Counted from the first letter of the stretch, positions 50,754 through 60,238 are shown. The stretch is 64,000 bases of DNA from Neptunitalea lumnitzerae (GCF_027924185.1 NZ_BRVO01000001.1:930001-994000); one strand, 5' to 3'. Notes: generated by a model from the letters alone, not told the origin. Program-made: numbers and translations.

Positions 50754-51443
50754 ATGAAAAAAAAGGACGTTAAAATCTTATTAGTTGATGATGAACCGGA
50801 TATTTTAGAAATCGTAGGTTACAATCTATCTCTTGAAGGATATCAAATAAGTACAGCAGCAAATGGTATTGAAGCGGTATCAAAAGCAAAAAAAGAAAAA
50901 CCACATTTAGTGATAATGGATGTGATGATGCCTGAGATGGATGGAATTGAAGCTTGTGAGCAAATTAGAAAGATCCCGGATTTAGCAGATACTATAATTA
51001 CCTTTTTAACGGCTAGAGGTGAAGATTATTCTCAAATGGCTGGTTTTGATGCTGGTGCAGATGATTATATTACAAAGCCTATTAAACCAAAAGTGTTAGT
51101 TAGTAAAGTAAAAGCACTTTTAAGAAGATTAAAAGATAGTAATGAAGATGTGACTGACGATATTGTAAAAGTTGGTGATATTGTAATTAACAGGGTAGAG
51201 TATAAAATTATTCAAAAAGGGAATGAAATTATACTGCCTAGAAAAGAGTTTGAATTACTTTCTTTATTAGCTTCTAGACCTGGTAAAGTATTTAAAAGAG
51301 AGGAAATACTAGATAAGGTGTGGGGTAATGAAGTTATTGTTGGTGGTAGAACTATTGATGTTCATATTAGAAAGCTTCGTGAAAAAATTGGAGACGATCA
51401 TTTTAAAACCATCAAAGGAGTAGGATATAAATTTGTATTGTAA
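50754..51443 (+). CDS. PhoB/OmpR-family response regulator
   Basis: A 229-residue regulator starting at the ATG at 50754. The receiver has D12-D13, the phospho-acceptor D56 (VIMDVMMPEMDG), T84 and the KP pair near 107. The winged helix (about 130-229) includes LPRKEFELLSLLASRPGKVFKREEILDKVW and ends IKGVGYKFVL. It is followed after eight bases by its kinase. The close fit to the PhoB type suggests phosphate control, but no pho genes are in the window. A TACTTTTG box (50716-50723) and a GTTAA-N5-GTTAA pair (50685, 50695) lie before it. Confidence 0.93.
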   Translation: MKKKDVKILLVDDEPDILEIVGYNLSLEGYQISTAANGIEAVSKAKKEKPHLVIMDVMMPEMDGIEACEQIRKIPDLADTIITFLTARGEDYSQMAGFDAGADDYITKPIKPKVLVSKVKALLRRLKDSNEDVTDDIVKVGDIVINRVEYKIIQKGNEIILPRKEFELLSLLASRPGKVFKREEILDKVWGNEVIVGGRTIDVHIRKLREKIGDDHFKTIKGVGYKFVL

Positions 51444-51451
51444 TTTATTGA

Positions 51452-52540
51452 ATGAGTAAAAAGCTTAAGACGTCTTATAAGTTTGCATTAAAATCTTCTT
51501 TGTTTATAACCCTTTGTTCTTCTGCATTGCTATCTATTATGGTATTATATATAGAAGACTTTGCTTGGTGGCTTATAGTGCCGTATGCTATAGCTATTTT
51601 TGCATTTTCATTTTTGGTAATTCAATATAGAGCAGAACGCTTTATTTACAGAAGAGTGAAAAAGGTGTACGACGATGTTTCTTTGTTAGAATCTACTAGT
51701 TTTAACGAGCATCCTATTACTACCGATATGTCTACACTTACCAAGGAAATTGAAAAATTTGCAAAGGATAAGAAGTTAGAGATTGAAACCTTGAAGGTAC
51801 GAGAAGAATACCGTAAAGAGTTTATGGGAAACGTTTCACATGAGCTTAAAACACCCCTATTTACAATTCAAGGGTATTTACTAACGCTCTTAGATGGGGC
51901 TATGGAAGATAAGAATATTAGGAAAAAATATTTGCAACGTGCCGCTAAGGGGGTAGATAGGCTTATTTATATAGTAAAGGACTTAGATATGATTTCTAAG
52001 TTAGAAGTAGGAAATCTTATTCTTGAAGAAGAGACTTTTGATATTGTAGAGTTAATTCAAGGGGTTTTTGAGATGTATGAAATGAAAGCAGCTAAGAAGA
52101 ACATTATGCTTACGTTTGATATACCTTATGAACCTATTTATGTGTACGCAGATAAAGAGCGCATACAACAATGTGTTGCTAATTTGGTAGTGAATAGTAT
52201 TAAGTATGGTAAAACTGATGGTACTACTGAAATTAGTATAGAGAATTTAGTAAAGAATAAAATAATAATTAGGGTTACCGATAATGGTGAAGGAATTGAA
52301 GCTCCTAACCTAAGACGCCTCTTTGAGCGTTTTTATAGAGTAGATAAGTCGGGTAACCGTAAAGAAGGTGGTTCTGGTTTAGGACTTTCTATTGTGAAAC
52401 ACATTATAGAAGCACATAAAGAAAAAATTTATGTGGAGAGTGTGTTTGGGGTTGGTTCTGAATTTTCGTTTACCCTTGAAAAATCTACCAAAGAGGCAAT
52501 GGAAGCTAATGCGGTAGATGATGAGGATGACTATATCTAA
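51452..52540 (+). CDS. PhoR-type sensor histidine kinase
   Basis: A 362-residue kinase with two N-terminal membrane helices (about 14-32 and 37-57) and almost no periplasmic loop. The HisKA helix carries H130 (FMGNVSHELKTPLFTIQGY), then come the N box (CVANLVVNSIKYGK), G1 box (VTDNGEGIEAPNLRRLFERFYRV) and G2 box (GGSGLGLSIVKHIIEAH). The missing sensor loop fits PhoR-like kinases that sense through other membrane proteins. The acidic C-terminal tail (ANAVDDEDDYI) is unusual. It forms a two-gene unit with the regulator upstream. Confidence 0.92.
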   Translation: MSKKLKTSYKFALKSSLFITLCSSALLSIMVLYIEDFAWWLIVPYAIAIFAFSFLVIQYRAERFIYRRVKKVYDDVSLLESTSFNEHPITTDMSTLTKEIEKFAKDKKLEIETLKVREEYRKEFMGNVSHELKTPLFTIQGYLLTLLDGAMEDKNIRKKYLQRAAKGVDRLIYIVKDLDMISKLEVGNLILEEETFDIVELIQGVFEMYEMKAAKKNIMLTFDIPYEPIYVYADKERIQQCVANLVVNSIKYGKTDGTTEISIENLVKNKIIIRVTDNGEGIEAPNLRRLFERFYRVDKSGNRKEGGSGLGLSIVKHIIEAHKEKIYVESVFGVGSEFSFTLEKSTKEAMEANAVDDEDDYI

Positions 52541-52544
52541 GAAA

Positions 52545-53576
52545 TTATTTACTTGTTGATTCTCTTATGATTAAATCTGTATTTAGAGTAATGGTTTTAC
52601 AGACCCGTTTTCCTGCATTTCTCATGGATTCCATTTCTTCTTTTAATAGTAAAAATGCTTGTGCTCCCATTTTAAAACCGGGTTGGTCTATAGTGCTTAG
52701 TTTAGGAGAGATAACGCTAGACATAAACCAATTACTAAAACCTATTACAGCAACCTGATTAGGTATTTTAATTTGCTGATCATTTAAATAAGTAAGTGCA
52801 CCAACGGCAACTAAATCGGTAATTGCAAAAATACCATCTACATCAGGGTGATCATTCATTAATTGTTTAGTGAAATCATAGCCTTCTTCATAGCAAACCC
52901 GCTTACAAGGATATACTAAAGAGGAGTCAAAAGGTATGTTATGATGGTCTAAAGCAGTTTTATATCCTAAAAATCGGTCGATAGAATTTTGTGGGTTTAA
53001 GGGGCCTCTAATATGTGCAATCTTTTTACAGCCTATATTAATTAAATGGTTAACGGCATCAAATGCAGCTTTCTTATCATCAATAATAACCTTAGAACAG
53101 TCTATTAGTTTCGAAATCTTATCGATAAGGACCAAAGGAATGTTTCGGTCGATAATTTTTTTTAAGTAGTCTTCGTCGTTAGACTGGTTAGATAACGACA
53201 TAATAATACCATCTACACGTTTACTTATTAAAAGCTCTACTTGCTTTTTCTCCATTTCTTTATTCTCATTAGACTGAAGAATAATTACAAAGTAGTTTTG
53301 TCTTTCTGCTTCTTCTATAACCCCGTTAATAATACTAGAAAAAAAATGATGTACCACCTCGGGAATAATAATGCCAATAGTTTTAGATTGCTTAGTTCTA
53401 AAATTTACAGCTATTGAGTTAGGAGTATAATTTAACTCCTCTGCTATATCTAACACTTTTTGGCGGGTAACAGGACTTACATCTGAATAGCCTTTGAGTG
53501 CTTTAGATACAGTAGTTACAGAAATGTTTAGTTTTTCTGCAATAGACTTTAATGTGGGTACTTTAGATTCTTTCAT
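52545..53576 (-). CDS. LacI-family transcriptional regulator of the sugar locus
   Basis: A 343-residue regulator. The DNA-binding helix-turn-helix is at about 8-30 (TLKSIAEKLNISVTTVSKALKGY) with the hinge helix NSIAVNFRTKQS to about residue 66. The ligand domain (about 68-340) is periplasmic-binding-protein-like, with ISKRVDGIIMSLS and DGIFAITDLVAVGALTYL. It is divergent from the TonB receptor at 53744. Two identical LacI-type operators lie in the 167-base gap (53619-53653). It presumably represses the sugar operon until the inducer binds. It is convergent with the PhoR-type kinase, with only four bases between the stops. Confidence 0.95.
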   Translation of the reverse strand: MKESKVPTLKSIAEKLNISVTTVSKALKGYSDVSPVTRQKVLDIAEELNYTPNSIAVNFRTKQSKTIGIIIPEVVHHFFSSIINGVIEEAERQNYFVIILQSNENKEMEKKQVELLISKRVDGIIMSLSNQSNDEDYLKKIIDRNIPLVLIDKISKLIDCSKVIIDDKKAAFDAVNHLINIGCKKIAHIRGPLNPQNSIDRFLGYKTALDHHNIPFDSSLVYPCKRVCYEEGYDFTKQLMNDHPDVDGIFAITDLVAVGALTYLNDQQIKIPNQVAVIGFSNWFMSSVISPKLSTIDQPGFKMGAQAFLLLKEEMESMRNAGKRVCKTITLNTDLIIRESTSK

Positions 53577-53614
53577 TTCTATAAATATAGCATAAATGTA
53601 ATAGAGAAAAAATT

Positions 53615-53653
53615 ATTTCGAAATCGTTTTCGGTGATTTCGAAATCGTTTTCG
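53615..53653. promoter_or_regulatory. Tandem LacI-type operators in the sugar-locus divergent promoter
   Basis: The 18-base unit ATTTCGAAATCGTTTTCG occurs twice without a change, at 53615-53632 and 53636-53653, a period of 21 bp or two helical turns. Each holds the dyad CGAAA-TCGT-TTTCG (53619-53632 and 53640-53653) with the central CG typical of LacI/GalR operators. Placed 39-57 bases from the regulator start, they can control both directions. Confidence 0.88.
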
Positions 53654-53743
53654 ATTATGAATTTCTCTTTTTTTGTTGACTTCAAATATATATTTACCAA
53701 AAACCAAGTGATTCAATTAGTAAATATTTAAAAACAGGCAAAT

Positions 53744-56380
53744 ATGAGATTGACATTTATGAATTTTAAAATTACAGCTTTCCTTGTTATACTTACTGCT
53801 TTTTATAGTAATGCACAAGAAGGCAGTTTATACGGAAATGTGAAAGATGAAAATGGCGAACCTTTACTTGGTGTAAATGTAACTATTGAGAATACCAATA
53901 AAGGATCTTCTACAGATTTTGATGGTAATTATAAAATCACCGATTTAGAAAATGGAGAAACCACTGTAATTGTAACTTATATAGGGTTTGTTACGCAGAA
54001 AAAAGTGGTAACAGTTGATGGAGAAACAGCTCTTAATTTTGTTTTACAAGAAGACGCTACTCAATTAACTGATGTAGTGGTAACTGGAGTTTTAAACCCT
54101 AAATCTAAATTACAGTCTAGTGTATCTGTAAGTACAGTGGGGCCGGCAAAAGTTAATGAAGCAGCACCAAGGGTTACCGCTGAGGTGTTTAGATCGGTTC
54201 CTGGTATTAAATCTGAGTCTACCGGTGGCGAAGGGAATGCTAATATAACGGTTCGTGGTATACCTGTAGCATCTGGAGGTGGAAAGTTTTTACAATTGCA
54301 TGAAGACGGTTTGCCGGTAATGCAATTTGGTGATGTGGCTTTTGGTAATTCAGATATCTTTTTAAGATATGACCAAACTGTAGCTAGGATAGAGGCTATT
54401 AGAGGTGGGTCTGCATCTACACTGGCTAGTAACTCTCCGGCAGGTATTATTAACTTTATTAGTAAAAATGGTAAGGTAGAAGGTGGATCTATCACGCACT
54501 CATTAGGTGTAGACTATAAGAATAGCAGAACAGATTTTGAATATGGTGCTCCTATTAATGAAACTTTAAATTTTCATTTAGGTGGTTTTTATCGTCAGGG
54601 AGAAGGGCCTAGAAACACGGGGTATACAGCCAATATAGGAGGGCAATTTAAAGCCAACTTAACCAAATCATTTGAAAAAGGATATGTACGCTTATATTTG
54701 AAATATTTGAATGATAAAGCAGTTGGATATTTGCCAATGCCTGTACAGGTTTCTGGTACCAATGCTAATCCTGAATGGTCTTCGCTTTCTAATTTTGATA
54801 TTTTACATGATACTCCGCACAGTGCTTTATTTTTAGATAACTTAAGTGTTGGAGCAGATGGACAACCAAGACGTAGCAATATTGCCGATGGAATGCGACC
54901 AGTGGCTACTTCTTTCGGAAGTGAAATTTCATTCGATTTAGGAAGTGGATGGAAATTAGAAGAACGTTTTAGATTAAATTTCAACAAAGGACGTTTTGTC
55001 TCACCATTTCCGGCAGATGTACAAACCGCTGGTAACTATGCTACAGAATTTGGGGTGTCTAACTTAACGTATGCGAACGGTGTTAATGCAGGTGAAAATT
55101 TTGACAATAATGCATTAGCAATGCGAGTGCATTTGTTTGATGTTGAAATTAACAACTTCAATAATTTTACCAATGATATTAAGCTGTCTAAAAGTTTTGG
55201 AGATATAGATGTATCTGCAGGATATTATAGAGCTATTCAAAACATATCAATGTCATGGTTATGGAATTCTTACTTATTAGAAGTTCAAGGAGAAAATGCA
55301 GCTTTACTAAATGCAGGAGGTGCTTCTACTAATGGATTATATGCATATGGCGTTCCTGCGTGGGGTAATTGTTGTACTAGAAATTATGATGCAGTATATG
55401 ATATTTCTGCACCGTATGTTGGAGCTGAGTATGAAGTAACCGATAAGCTGAATATAGATGCTAGTATACGTTTTGATTTTGGTACTGCAAGAGGTACGTA
55501 TGCTGGGGCAATACAAGCACAAAATTTAGATGTGAATAACGATGGTGTAATTCAAACAAATGAACAAAGTGTATCGGTAGTTGATAATGCCAACCGATTA
55601 CCTATTAATTATGATTTTGACTATGTGTCTTACTCTTTTGGAGCTAATTATTTATTAACCGATTATCAATCTGTTTTTGCAAGACATAGTAAAGGGGGTA
55701 GAGCAAATGCCGACCGTTTGTTATTTGGCTCAGCCGTATTGCCAAGCGGACAAGCTATTAATGGTTTAAGTGCAGATAAAGTAACACAAACAGAAGTAGG
55801 GTTTAAACACAGAAAAGGTGATGTTACTCTATATACTACTGGTTTTCTTGCTAATACTTCTGAACAAAACTGGGATTTTGCAGGAGGTTCACCAAGAGAA
55901 ATACAAAGAGAATACCAAGCGTATGGTATAGAGTTAGAAGCGTATTATACTAGAAGCAAGTTTGATATTGGTGGTAGTGTTACATGGACAGATGCTGAGA
56001 TAAAAGAAGATTTTTTTAATCCTGATTTTGAAGGAAACACACCAAGACGTCAAGCAGATTTTATCTATAATGCAAATGTAGTGTACAGATTAGGAGAAGC
56101 TAATAAACATGCCTTAGGGTTTAGTGTAATTGGTACTACAAAGTCATATGCACAAGATAGTAACGAATTGGTAATGCCGGGCTATGCGTACGTGAATCCG
56201 TTTGTTAGATTTCAATTAATAGAAGGGTTAACAGCTTCGGTAAATGTAAATAATGTTTTTGATACCATTGGTATCACTGAAGTTGAAGAGGGTAGCATAA
56301 CAGAAAATACAAATAATATTGTTAGAGCAAGAGCCATTAATGGTAGAACAACTTCTTTAACCTTATCATATAAGTTTTAG
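53744..56380 (+). CDS. TonB-dependent receptor of the sugar locus
   Basis: An 878-residue outer-membrane receptor (a start five codons later at 53759 is also possible). After the signal peptide (cleavage near SNAQ) comes a carboxypeptidase-like domain (about 26-110; GSLYGNVKDENGEPLLGVNVTIENTNKG), a plug (about 115-235) with ANITVRGIPVASGG and IRGGSASTLASNSPAGIINF, and a barrel ending TSLTLSYKF. No SusD partner follows, so it belongs to the receptor-only type seen in sucrose uptake loci. It is presumably induced through the LacI-type operators upstream. Confidence 0.94.
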   Translation: MRLTFMNFKITAFLVILTAFYSNAQEGSLYGNVKDENGEPLLGVNVTIENTNKGSSTDFDGNYKITDLENGETTVIVTYIGFVTQKKVVTVDGETALNFVLQEDATQLTDVVVTGVLNPKSKLQSSVSVSTVGPAKVNEAAPRVTAEVFRSVPGIKSESTGGEGNANITVRGIPVASGGGKFLQLHEDGLPVMQFGDVAFGNSDIFLRYDQTVARIEAIRGGSASTLASNSPAGIINFISKNGKVEGGSITHSLGVDYKNSRTDFEYGAPINETLNFHLGGFYRQGEGPRNTGYTANIGGQFKANLTKSFEKGYVRLYLKYLNDKAVGYLPMPVQVSGTNANPEWSSLSNFDILHDTPHSALFLDNLSVGADGQPRRSNIADGMRPVATSFGSEISFDLGSGWKLEERFRLNFNKGRFVSPFPADVQTAGNYATEFGVSNLTYANGVNAGENFDNNALAMRVHLFDVEINNFNNFTNDIKLSKSFGDIDVSAGYYRAIQNISMSWLWNSYLLEVQGENAALLNAGGASTNGLYAYGVPAWGNCCTRNYDAVYDISAPYVGAEYEVTDKLNIDASIRFDFGTARGTYAGAIQAQNLDVNNDGVIQTNEQSVSVVDNANRLPINYDFDYVSYSFGANYLLTDYQSVFARHSKGGRANADRLLFGSAVLPSGQAINGLSADKVTQTEVGFKHRKGDVTLYTTGFLANTSEQNWDFAGGSPREIQREYQAYGIELEAYYTRSKFDIGGSVTWTDAEIKEDFFNPDFEGNTPRRQADFIYNANVVYRLGEANKHALGFSVIGTTKSYAQDSNELVMPGYAYVNPFVRFQLIEGLTASVNVNNVFDTIGITEVEEGSITENTNNIVRARAINGRTTSLTLSYKF

Positions 56381-56429
56381 CATAGGTAGTATTTAGAGTT
56401 ATTTGATGTAGATTGATGAAGAATGGAAT

Positions 56430-56462
56430 GGTAAGTTCTTGATTAATAATCAAGAACTTACC
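56430..56462 (+). other. 15-bp hairpin without T-run between the receptor and glutaredoxin-like genes
   Basis: A perfect stem (GGTAAGTTCTTGATT, 56430-56444, with 56448-56462) has an AAT loop, 49 bases after the receptor stop. The following sequence (CTAAATTAAAA) lacks a T-run, so it may stabilise the receptor message or reduce read-through rather than terminate. Confidence 0.6.
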
Positions 56463-56479
56463 TAAATTAAAATAAGAAA

Positions 56480-56824
56480 ATGAAGGCACTTTATAAATTA
56501 ATAGGAATTGTATGCGTATTTTTTTGTTTGCAAACAGGCATGGCTCAAACGGTTGATGCTACTAAGAATACGCAACCTATAATTGTATATGGTAGTAACA
56601 ACTGTCATTACTGTACAGATACCAAAGATTATTTAGAGCGTCATCAAATAGCATATATATTTTATGATGTAGATACGGATACAGAAGCATTGCAAACAAT
56701 GCTTAAAAAGTTAAAGCAAGCAGGTATAAGTTTGTCTAATGTAGCTATTCCGGTAATAGATAAAAACGGAGCTATATTTATGAATACAGGAGAATTTGAA
56801 GTGTTTCTTGAAAAATTAAAGTAA
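56480..56824 (+). CDS. Exported glutaredoxin-like protein
   Basis: A 114-residue protein with a signal peptide (cleavage near GMAQ, about residue 23) and a thioredoxin fold. The redox motif is C42-H-Y-C45 in IIVYGSNNCHYC, and the cis-proline lies in VAIPVIDKNG. Its closest type is glutaredoxin, but it is exported, where glutathione is absent. It is separated from the MFS gene by a single base, so it belongs to the sugar operon. The link between a periplasmic thiol protein and sugar uptake is unexplained. Confidence 0.85.
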   Translation: MKALYKLIGIVCVFFCLQTGMAQTVDATKNTQPIIVYGSNNCHYCTDTKDYLERHQIAYIFYDVDTDTEALQTMLKKLKQAGISLSNVAIPVIDKNGAIFMNTGEFEVFLEKLK

Positions 56825-56825
56825 T

Positions 56826-58133
56826 ATGCTAGGTAAGGTAAAATTAAGCTTTTGGCAAATTGTAAATATGAATGTTGGTTTCTTCGGAATTCAATATAGC
56901 TTTGGTTTGCAACAAAGTGCTATAAATCCTATTTACGATTTTTTAGGAGCCGAACCCCATGAAATACCCTTTTTAAATTTAGCGGGACCCGTTACTGGCT
57001 TACTTGTGCAACCTATTATAGGTGCTATGAGTGATAGTACTTGGCATCCTAAATTTGGAAGGAGAAAACCTTACTTTTTTATAGGAGCCATAGTGTGTAG
57101 TATTTGTTTGTTTGCGTATCCTTTTAGTAGTTCTTTATGGATGGCAGCAGGTTTATTATGGATTTTGGATGCAGGTAATAATACGGCTATGGAGCCATAT
57201 AGAGCGTTTGTTGCAGATAAATTGATTAAAGAGCAACAACCTATGGGCTTTCAGATGCAAAGTTTTTTTACAGGTTTAGGTCAAACACTTGCAAATGTGT
57301 CGTTATTTATATTTCCCTTATTATTTGTTGGTAAAACAGGATCTTTACCAACGTGGGTGTATGCGTCCTTTTTTTTAGGGGCGGTTTGCTCTATTGGTAC
57401 TATTTGGTGGTCTATGAAAACCACCACAGAGATTCCTCCAACACCTGAAGAAATTGCTAAAATAAAAGCAAATAAGAAAGGATTGAAGCAGTCTGTATTA
57501 GAAATTTTTTCCGCTATTAGAGAAATGCCAAGAGTAATGTGGCAATTGGCTTTGGTGTATTTTTTTCAATGGTATGCGTTGTTTTGCTATTGGCAAAATT
57601 CATCTAAAAGTATTGCTCTTTCTGTTTGGGGCGTTACCCCTCAAAGTAACCCGCAATTGTATGAAAAAGCAGTAAGCTGGACGGGCTTAGTAAACGGATG
57701 GTATAACATAGTTACTTTTTTGGTAGCCCTTGTGCTAGCAGTGTTTGCTCGTAAAATAGGGGCTAAGAAAGTACACTTTGTGTGTTTATTGTTTGCTGCA
57801 ATTGGCTTTTTAGCATTCCCCCAAATCACAAATAAAAATTTATTATTTCTGGCCATTACGGGGTTTGGTATTGGTTGGGCAAGCATTATGGGTATTCCTT
57901 ATTCCATAGTATCGGCAGACATCCCTAAAGCTCGTCGAGGTGTGTATATGGGGATAATTAACATGATGATTGTAATACCTATGATTATTCAAAATCTATC
58001 ATTTGGTTTTGTATTAAAGAATTATTTGAATAATGACCCCCGTAATGCCATATTATTTGGTGGTGTGTTTTTAGTTATTGCAGCGGTATTAACCATGTTT
58101 ATTGGTGTAGGTAAAAAACAAAGAAAGGCGTAG
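56826..58133 (+). CDS. MFS sugar transporter (SLC45/sucrose-carrier type)
   Basis: A 435-residue inner-membrane carrier with 12 predicted helices. It has the sugar-symporter features [23 protein letters not shown] (loop 2-3, RxGRR motif) and [20 protein letters not shown], and the mid-loop is basic. These match the sucrose/maltose SLC45-like branch. It lies one base after the glutaredoxin-like gene and one base before the glycosidase gene, a strongly coupled operon. It would import a disaccharide that the TonB receptor brings into the periplasm. Confidence 0.88.
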   Translation: MLGKVKLSFWQIVNMNVGFFGIQYSFGLQQSAINPIYDFLGAEPHEIPFLNLAGPVTGLLVQPIIGAMSDSTWHPKFGRRKPYFFIGAIVCSICLFAYPFSSSLWMAAGLLWILDAGNNTAMEPYRAFVADKLIKEQQPMGFQMQSFFTGLGQTLANVSLFIFPLLFVGKTGSLPTWVYASFFLGAVCSIGTIWWSMKTTTEIPPTPEEIAKIKANKKGLKQSVLEIFSAIREMPRVMWQLALVYFFQWYALFCYWQNSSKSIALSVWGVTPQSNPQLYEKAVSWTGLVNGWYNIVTFLVALVLAVFARKIGAKKVHFVCLLFAAIGFLAFPQITNKNLLFLAITGFGIGWASIMGIPYSIVSADIPKARRGVYMGIINMMIVIPMIIQNLSFGFVLKNYLNNDPRNAILFGGVFLVIAAVLTMFIGVGKKQRKA

Positions 58134-58134
58134 T

Positions 58135-59304
58135 ATGAAATATTATAGAGAGGCTATTGATTTATTAAAAAAGGCAAGTACCCCAAACGGATTTTTGGCA
58201 AGCGTACAAAATACGGGTAATTACCAACGAGTATGGGCCAGAGATGGTGTTATTTGTGGCTTGGCTGCTTTGGCTTCTCATGATGAAGATTTGATAATTA
58301 CTTTTAAGAATACCTTAGATACCCTTGCTGCGCATCAACATGTAATAGGTACCATACCTTCTAATGTGTTGGTTACCAATACAGGGTCTGATGTTAGCTA
58401 TGGAGGATTGGCTGGTAGAGTTGATGCTGTTACCTGGTTTATTATAGGTGTATGTAACTATGCCATTTTAAAGGATGATACTGCCTTCTTTTTAAAGCAT
58501 AAAAAAGCTATTGAAAAGTGTTTTACTTTATTAGACGCTTGGGAGTTTAACAATAAACATTTAGTGTATGTACCCTTATCTGGTAATTGGGCAGATGAAT
58601 ATGTAACCAATGGCTATGTATTATACGATCAGTTATTGAGAATATGGGCGCTTAAAGGTTATTATTATTTTGAAAATGATAAAAGTACTAAACAGAAAAT
58701 AGAAGCTATTACGGAGCAGGTTGAAGCTAATTTTTTTCCGAACTCTAGAAAGGATAAGTTTCATGAGAAAGCCTATGATAAAGTTTCCATTGGAGAATAT
58801 CTACCCTGTTCTTTTTCGCCTAGTGGTTACAAAACATTTTTTGACTCCTTTGCACATTCTTTACTGATTATGTTAGATATAGGTGATGAAGCCTTGCAAA
58901 ATGCTGTATTGGCATATGCTGATAATTTAAAGAAAGAGAGTGCTTTAAATTTATTGCCCGCGTTTTGGCCTCCTATTTTTGATGGAGACGAACATTGGGG
59001 GTTATTAAAAGATAATTGTAAATACGAGTTCAGAAATTATCCGTATGAGTTTCATAATGGTGGTAGTTGGCCTATGGTTAACGGGTTTTATGCGTTGGCT
59101 TTAATGAAGAAAAATAAACCAGAAAAAGCCATGAATATATTAGAGCATATTAATGCGGCAAATGCCTTAGAAGGGTTTTCTTTTTATGAAAATTTTAATA
59201 GTAAGACAGGAGCACCTAACGGTGTAGCTTATTGTGCATGGAGTGCTGCTGCTACAATTTTGGCACACGAAGCATTATACGATAAATTTAAATTTTTTAT
59301 TTAG
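58135..59304 (+). CDS. Six-hairpin glycosidase, GH100-like invertase candidate
   Basis: A 389-residue cytoplasmic enzyme with an (alpha/alpha)6 barrel. Visible features are RVWARDGVICGLAAL (general acid-like D near 37), GGLAGRVDAVTWFIIGVC (near 108-125), the SGNWADEYVTNGYVLYDQLL segment (near 155-175) and YPYEFHNGGSWPMVNGF (near 303-319). These resemble the neutral/alkaline invertases (GH100), which split sucrose to glucose and fructose, more than the debranching enzymes. No signal peptide is present, so it acts after import. The downstream kinase fits the fructose product. Confidence 0.78.
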   Translation: MKYYREAIDLLKKASTPNGFLASVQNTGNYQRVWARDGVICGLAALASHDEDLIITFKNTLDTLAAHQHVIGTIPSNVLVTNTGSDVSYGGLAGRVDAVTWFIIGVCNYAILKDDTAFFLKHKKAIEKCFTLLDAWEFNNKHLVYVPLSGNWADEYVTNGYVLYDQLLRIWALKGYYYFENDKSTKQKIEAITEQVEANFFPNSRKDKFHEKAYDKVSIGEYLPCSFSPSGYKTFFDSFAHSLLIMLDIGDEALQNAVLAYADNLKKESALNLLPAFWPPIFDGDEHWGLLKDNCKYEFRNYPYEFHNGGSWPMVNGFYALALMKKNKPEKAMNILEHINAANALEGFSFYENFNSKTGAPNGVAYCAWSAAATILAHEALYDKFKFFI

Positions 59305-59305
59305 A

Positions 59306-60238
59306 GTGAAGACTATAGATATCATAAGTATAGGAGAAATATTAATAGACTGCATAGGAAGTGATTTAGGGTTGTCTTTAGAACATACAACTAATTTTCA
59401 ACGTTATTTAGGTGGTTCGCCAACCAATGTAGCCATTAATGCAGCCAGATTAGGATTAAAAGCATCTTTGGTGGCTACTTGCGGAAAAGATGGGTTTGGA
59501 GATTTTATGCTTCACAAACTTCAAGAAGATGGAGTACAGACAGATTATTTAAGACGTAGTGAAGAGTATCCTACCTCTGTTATTTTTGTATCTAAATCGG
59601 TAGCAACTCCTGAGTTTATTCCGTACCGCGAAGCCGATTGTGAAATACGTTCAGAACAATTGTCTGAGGCTTTTATTGCGCAGGCTAAAGTATATCATAC
59701 TACTAGTTTTGCTTTAAGTAAAAACCCTGCACAACAGACTATTTTAGAAGGCGCGAAAATGGCTTTTCAGCAAGGGGTTAAACTAAGTATAGATATTAAT
59801 TTTTCAGAAAAAATATGGCCTAATAAAGAAGAAGCTACCGAAGTTTTAGGTGCTTATTTAGCCATGAATCCGTTGGTTAAAATTAGTGAAGATGATTGTT
59901 ATAGGTTTTTTGGAGAGCATAAAACGGATGCAGCTATTTTTGAATATTTTCATGCTGCTGGCGCAGCTACCATTTGCTATACTAAAGGAAAGAATGGAGT
60001 AGTTATTTCAGATACTACAGAAGGTATTTATACCCAAAAAGCTATGGAGATACCAAAGGTTATAGATGCAACTGGTGCGGGTGATGCCTTTTGGACTGGT
60101 TTTCTATATGGGTATATACATAACAAAACCTTATTAGAAAGTGTTGCTATAGCCCAAAAGTTGGCATCTGTTAAGCTGCAAAACTTGGGGGGCTTACCAA
60201 AACAATTTGATGTTGAATTAATCAAAAATGGCAAATAG
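59306..60238 (+). CDS. PfkB-family sugar kinase (fructokinase candidate)
   Basis: A 310-residue kinase. I use the GTG at 59306, one base after the glycosidase stop; the longer frame overlaps that gene by 70 bases without homology. The ribokinase fold shows GGSPTNVAINAARLGL (about 34-49), ATP-site residues after TICYTKGKNGV, and the anion-hole/catalytic motif DATGAGDAFWTGFLYG (about 253-268, catalytic D). It likely phosphorylates the fructose released by the preceding enzyme. Its 3' end overlaps the convergent glycosyltransferase by 21 bases. Confidence 0.88.
   Translation: MKTIDIISIGEILIDCIGSDLGLSLEHTTNFQRYLGGSPTNVAINAARLGLKASLVATCGKDGFGDFMLHKLQEDGVQTDYLRRSEEYPTSVIFVSKSVATPEFIPYREADCEIRSEQLSEAFIAQAKVYHTTSFALSKNPAQQTILEGAKMAFQQGVKLSIDINFSEKIWPNKEEATEVLGAYLAMNPLVKISEDDCYRFFGEHKTDAAIFEYFHAAGAATICYTKGKNGVVISDTTEGIYTQKAMEIPKVIDATGAGDAFWTGFLYGYIHNKTLLESVAIAQKLASVKLQNLGGLPKQFDVELIKNGK

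Noticed and set aside
50754-52540. Naming the pair phoB/phoR with certainty
   Set aside because: The domain layout fits, but OmpR-type pairs are common and no phosphate gene or proven Pho box is linked, so only the type is stated.
54061-54495. Long open frame (144 codons) on the minus strand inside the TonB receptor
   Set aside because: It is antisense to a gene with continuous family motifs, and its translation is serine/proline/leucine-rich, as expected for a reverse-strand shadow. No start signal or domain.
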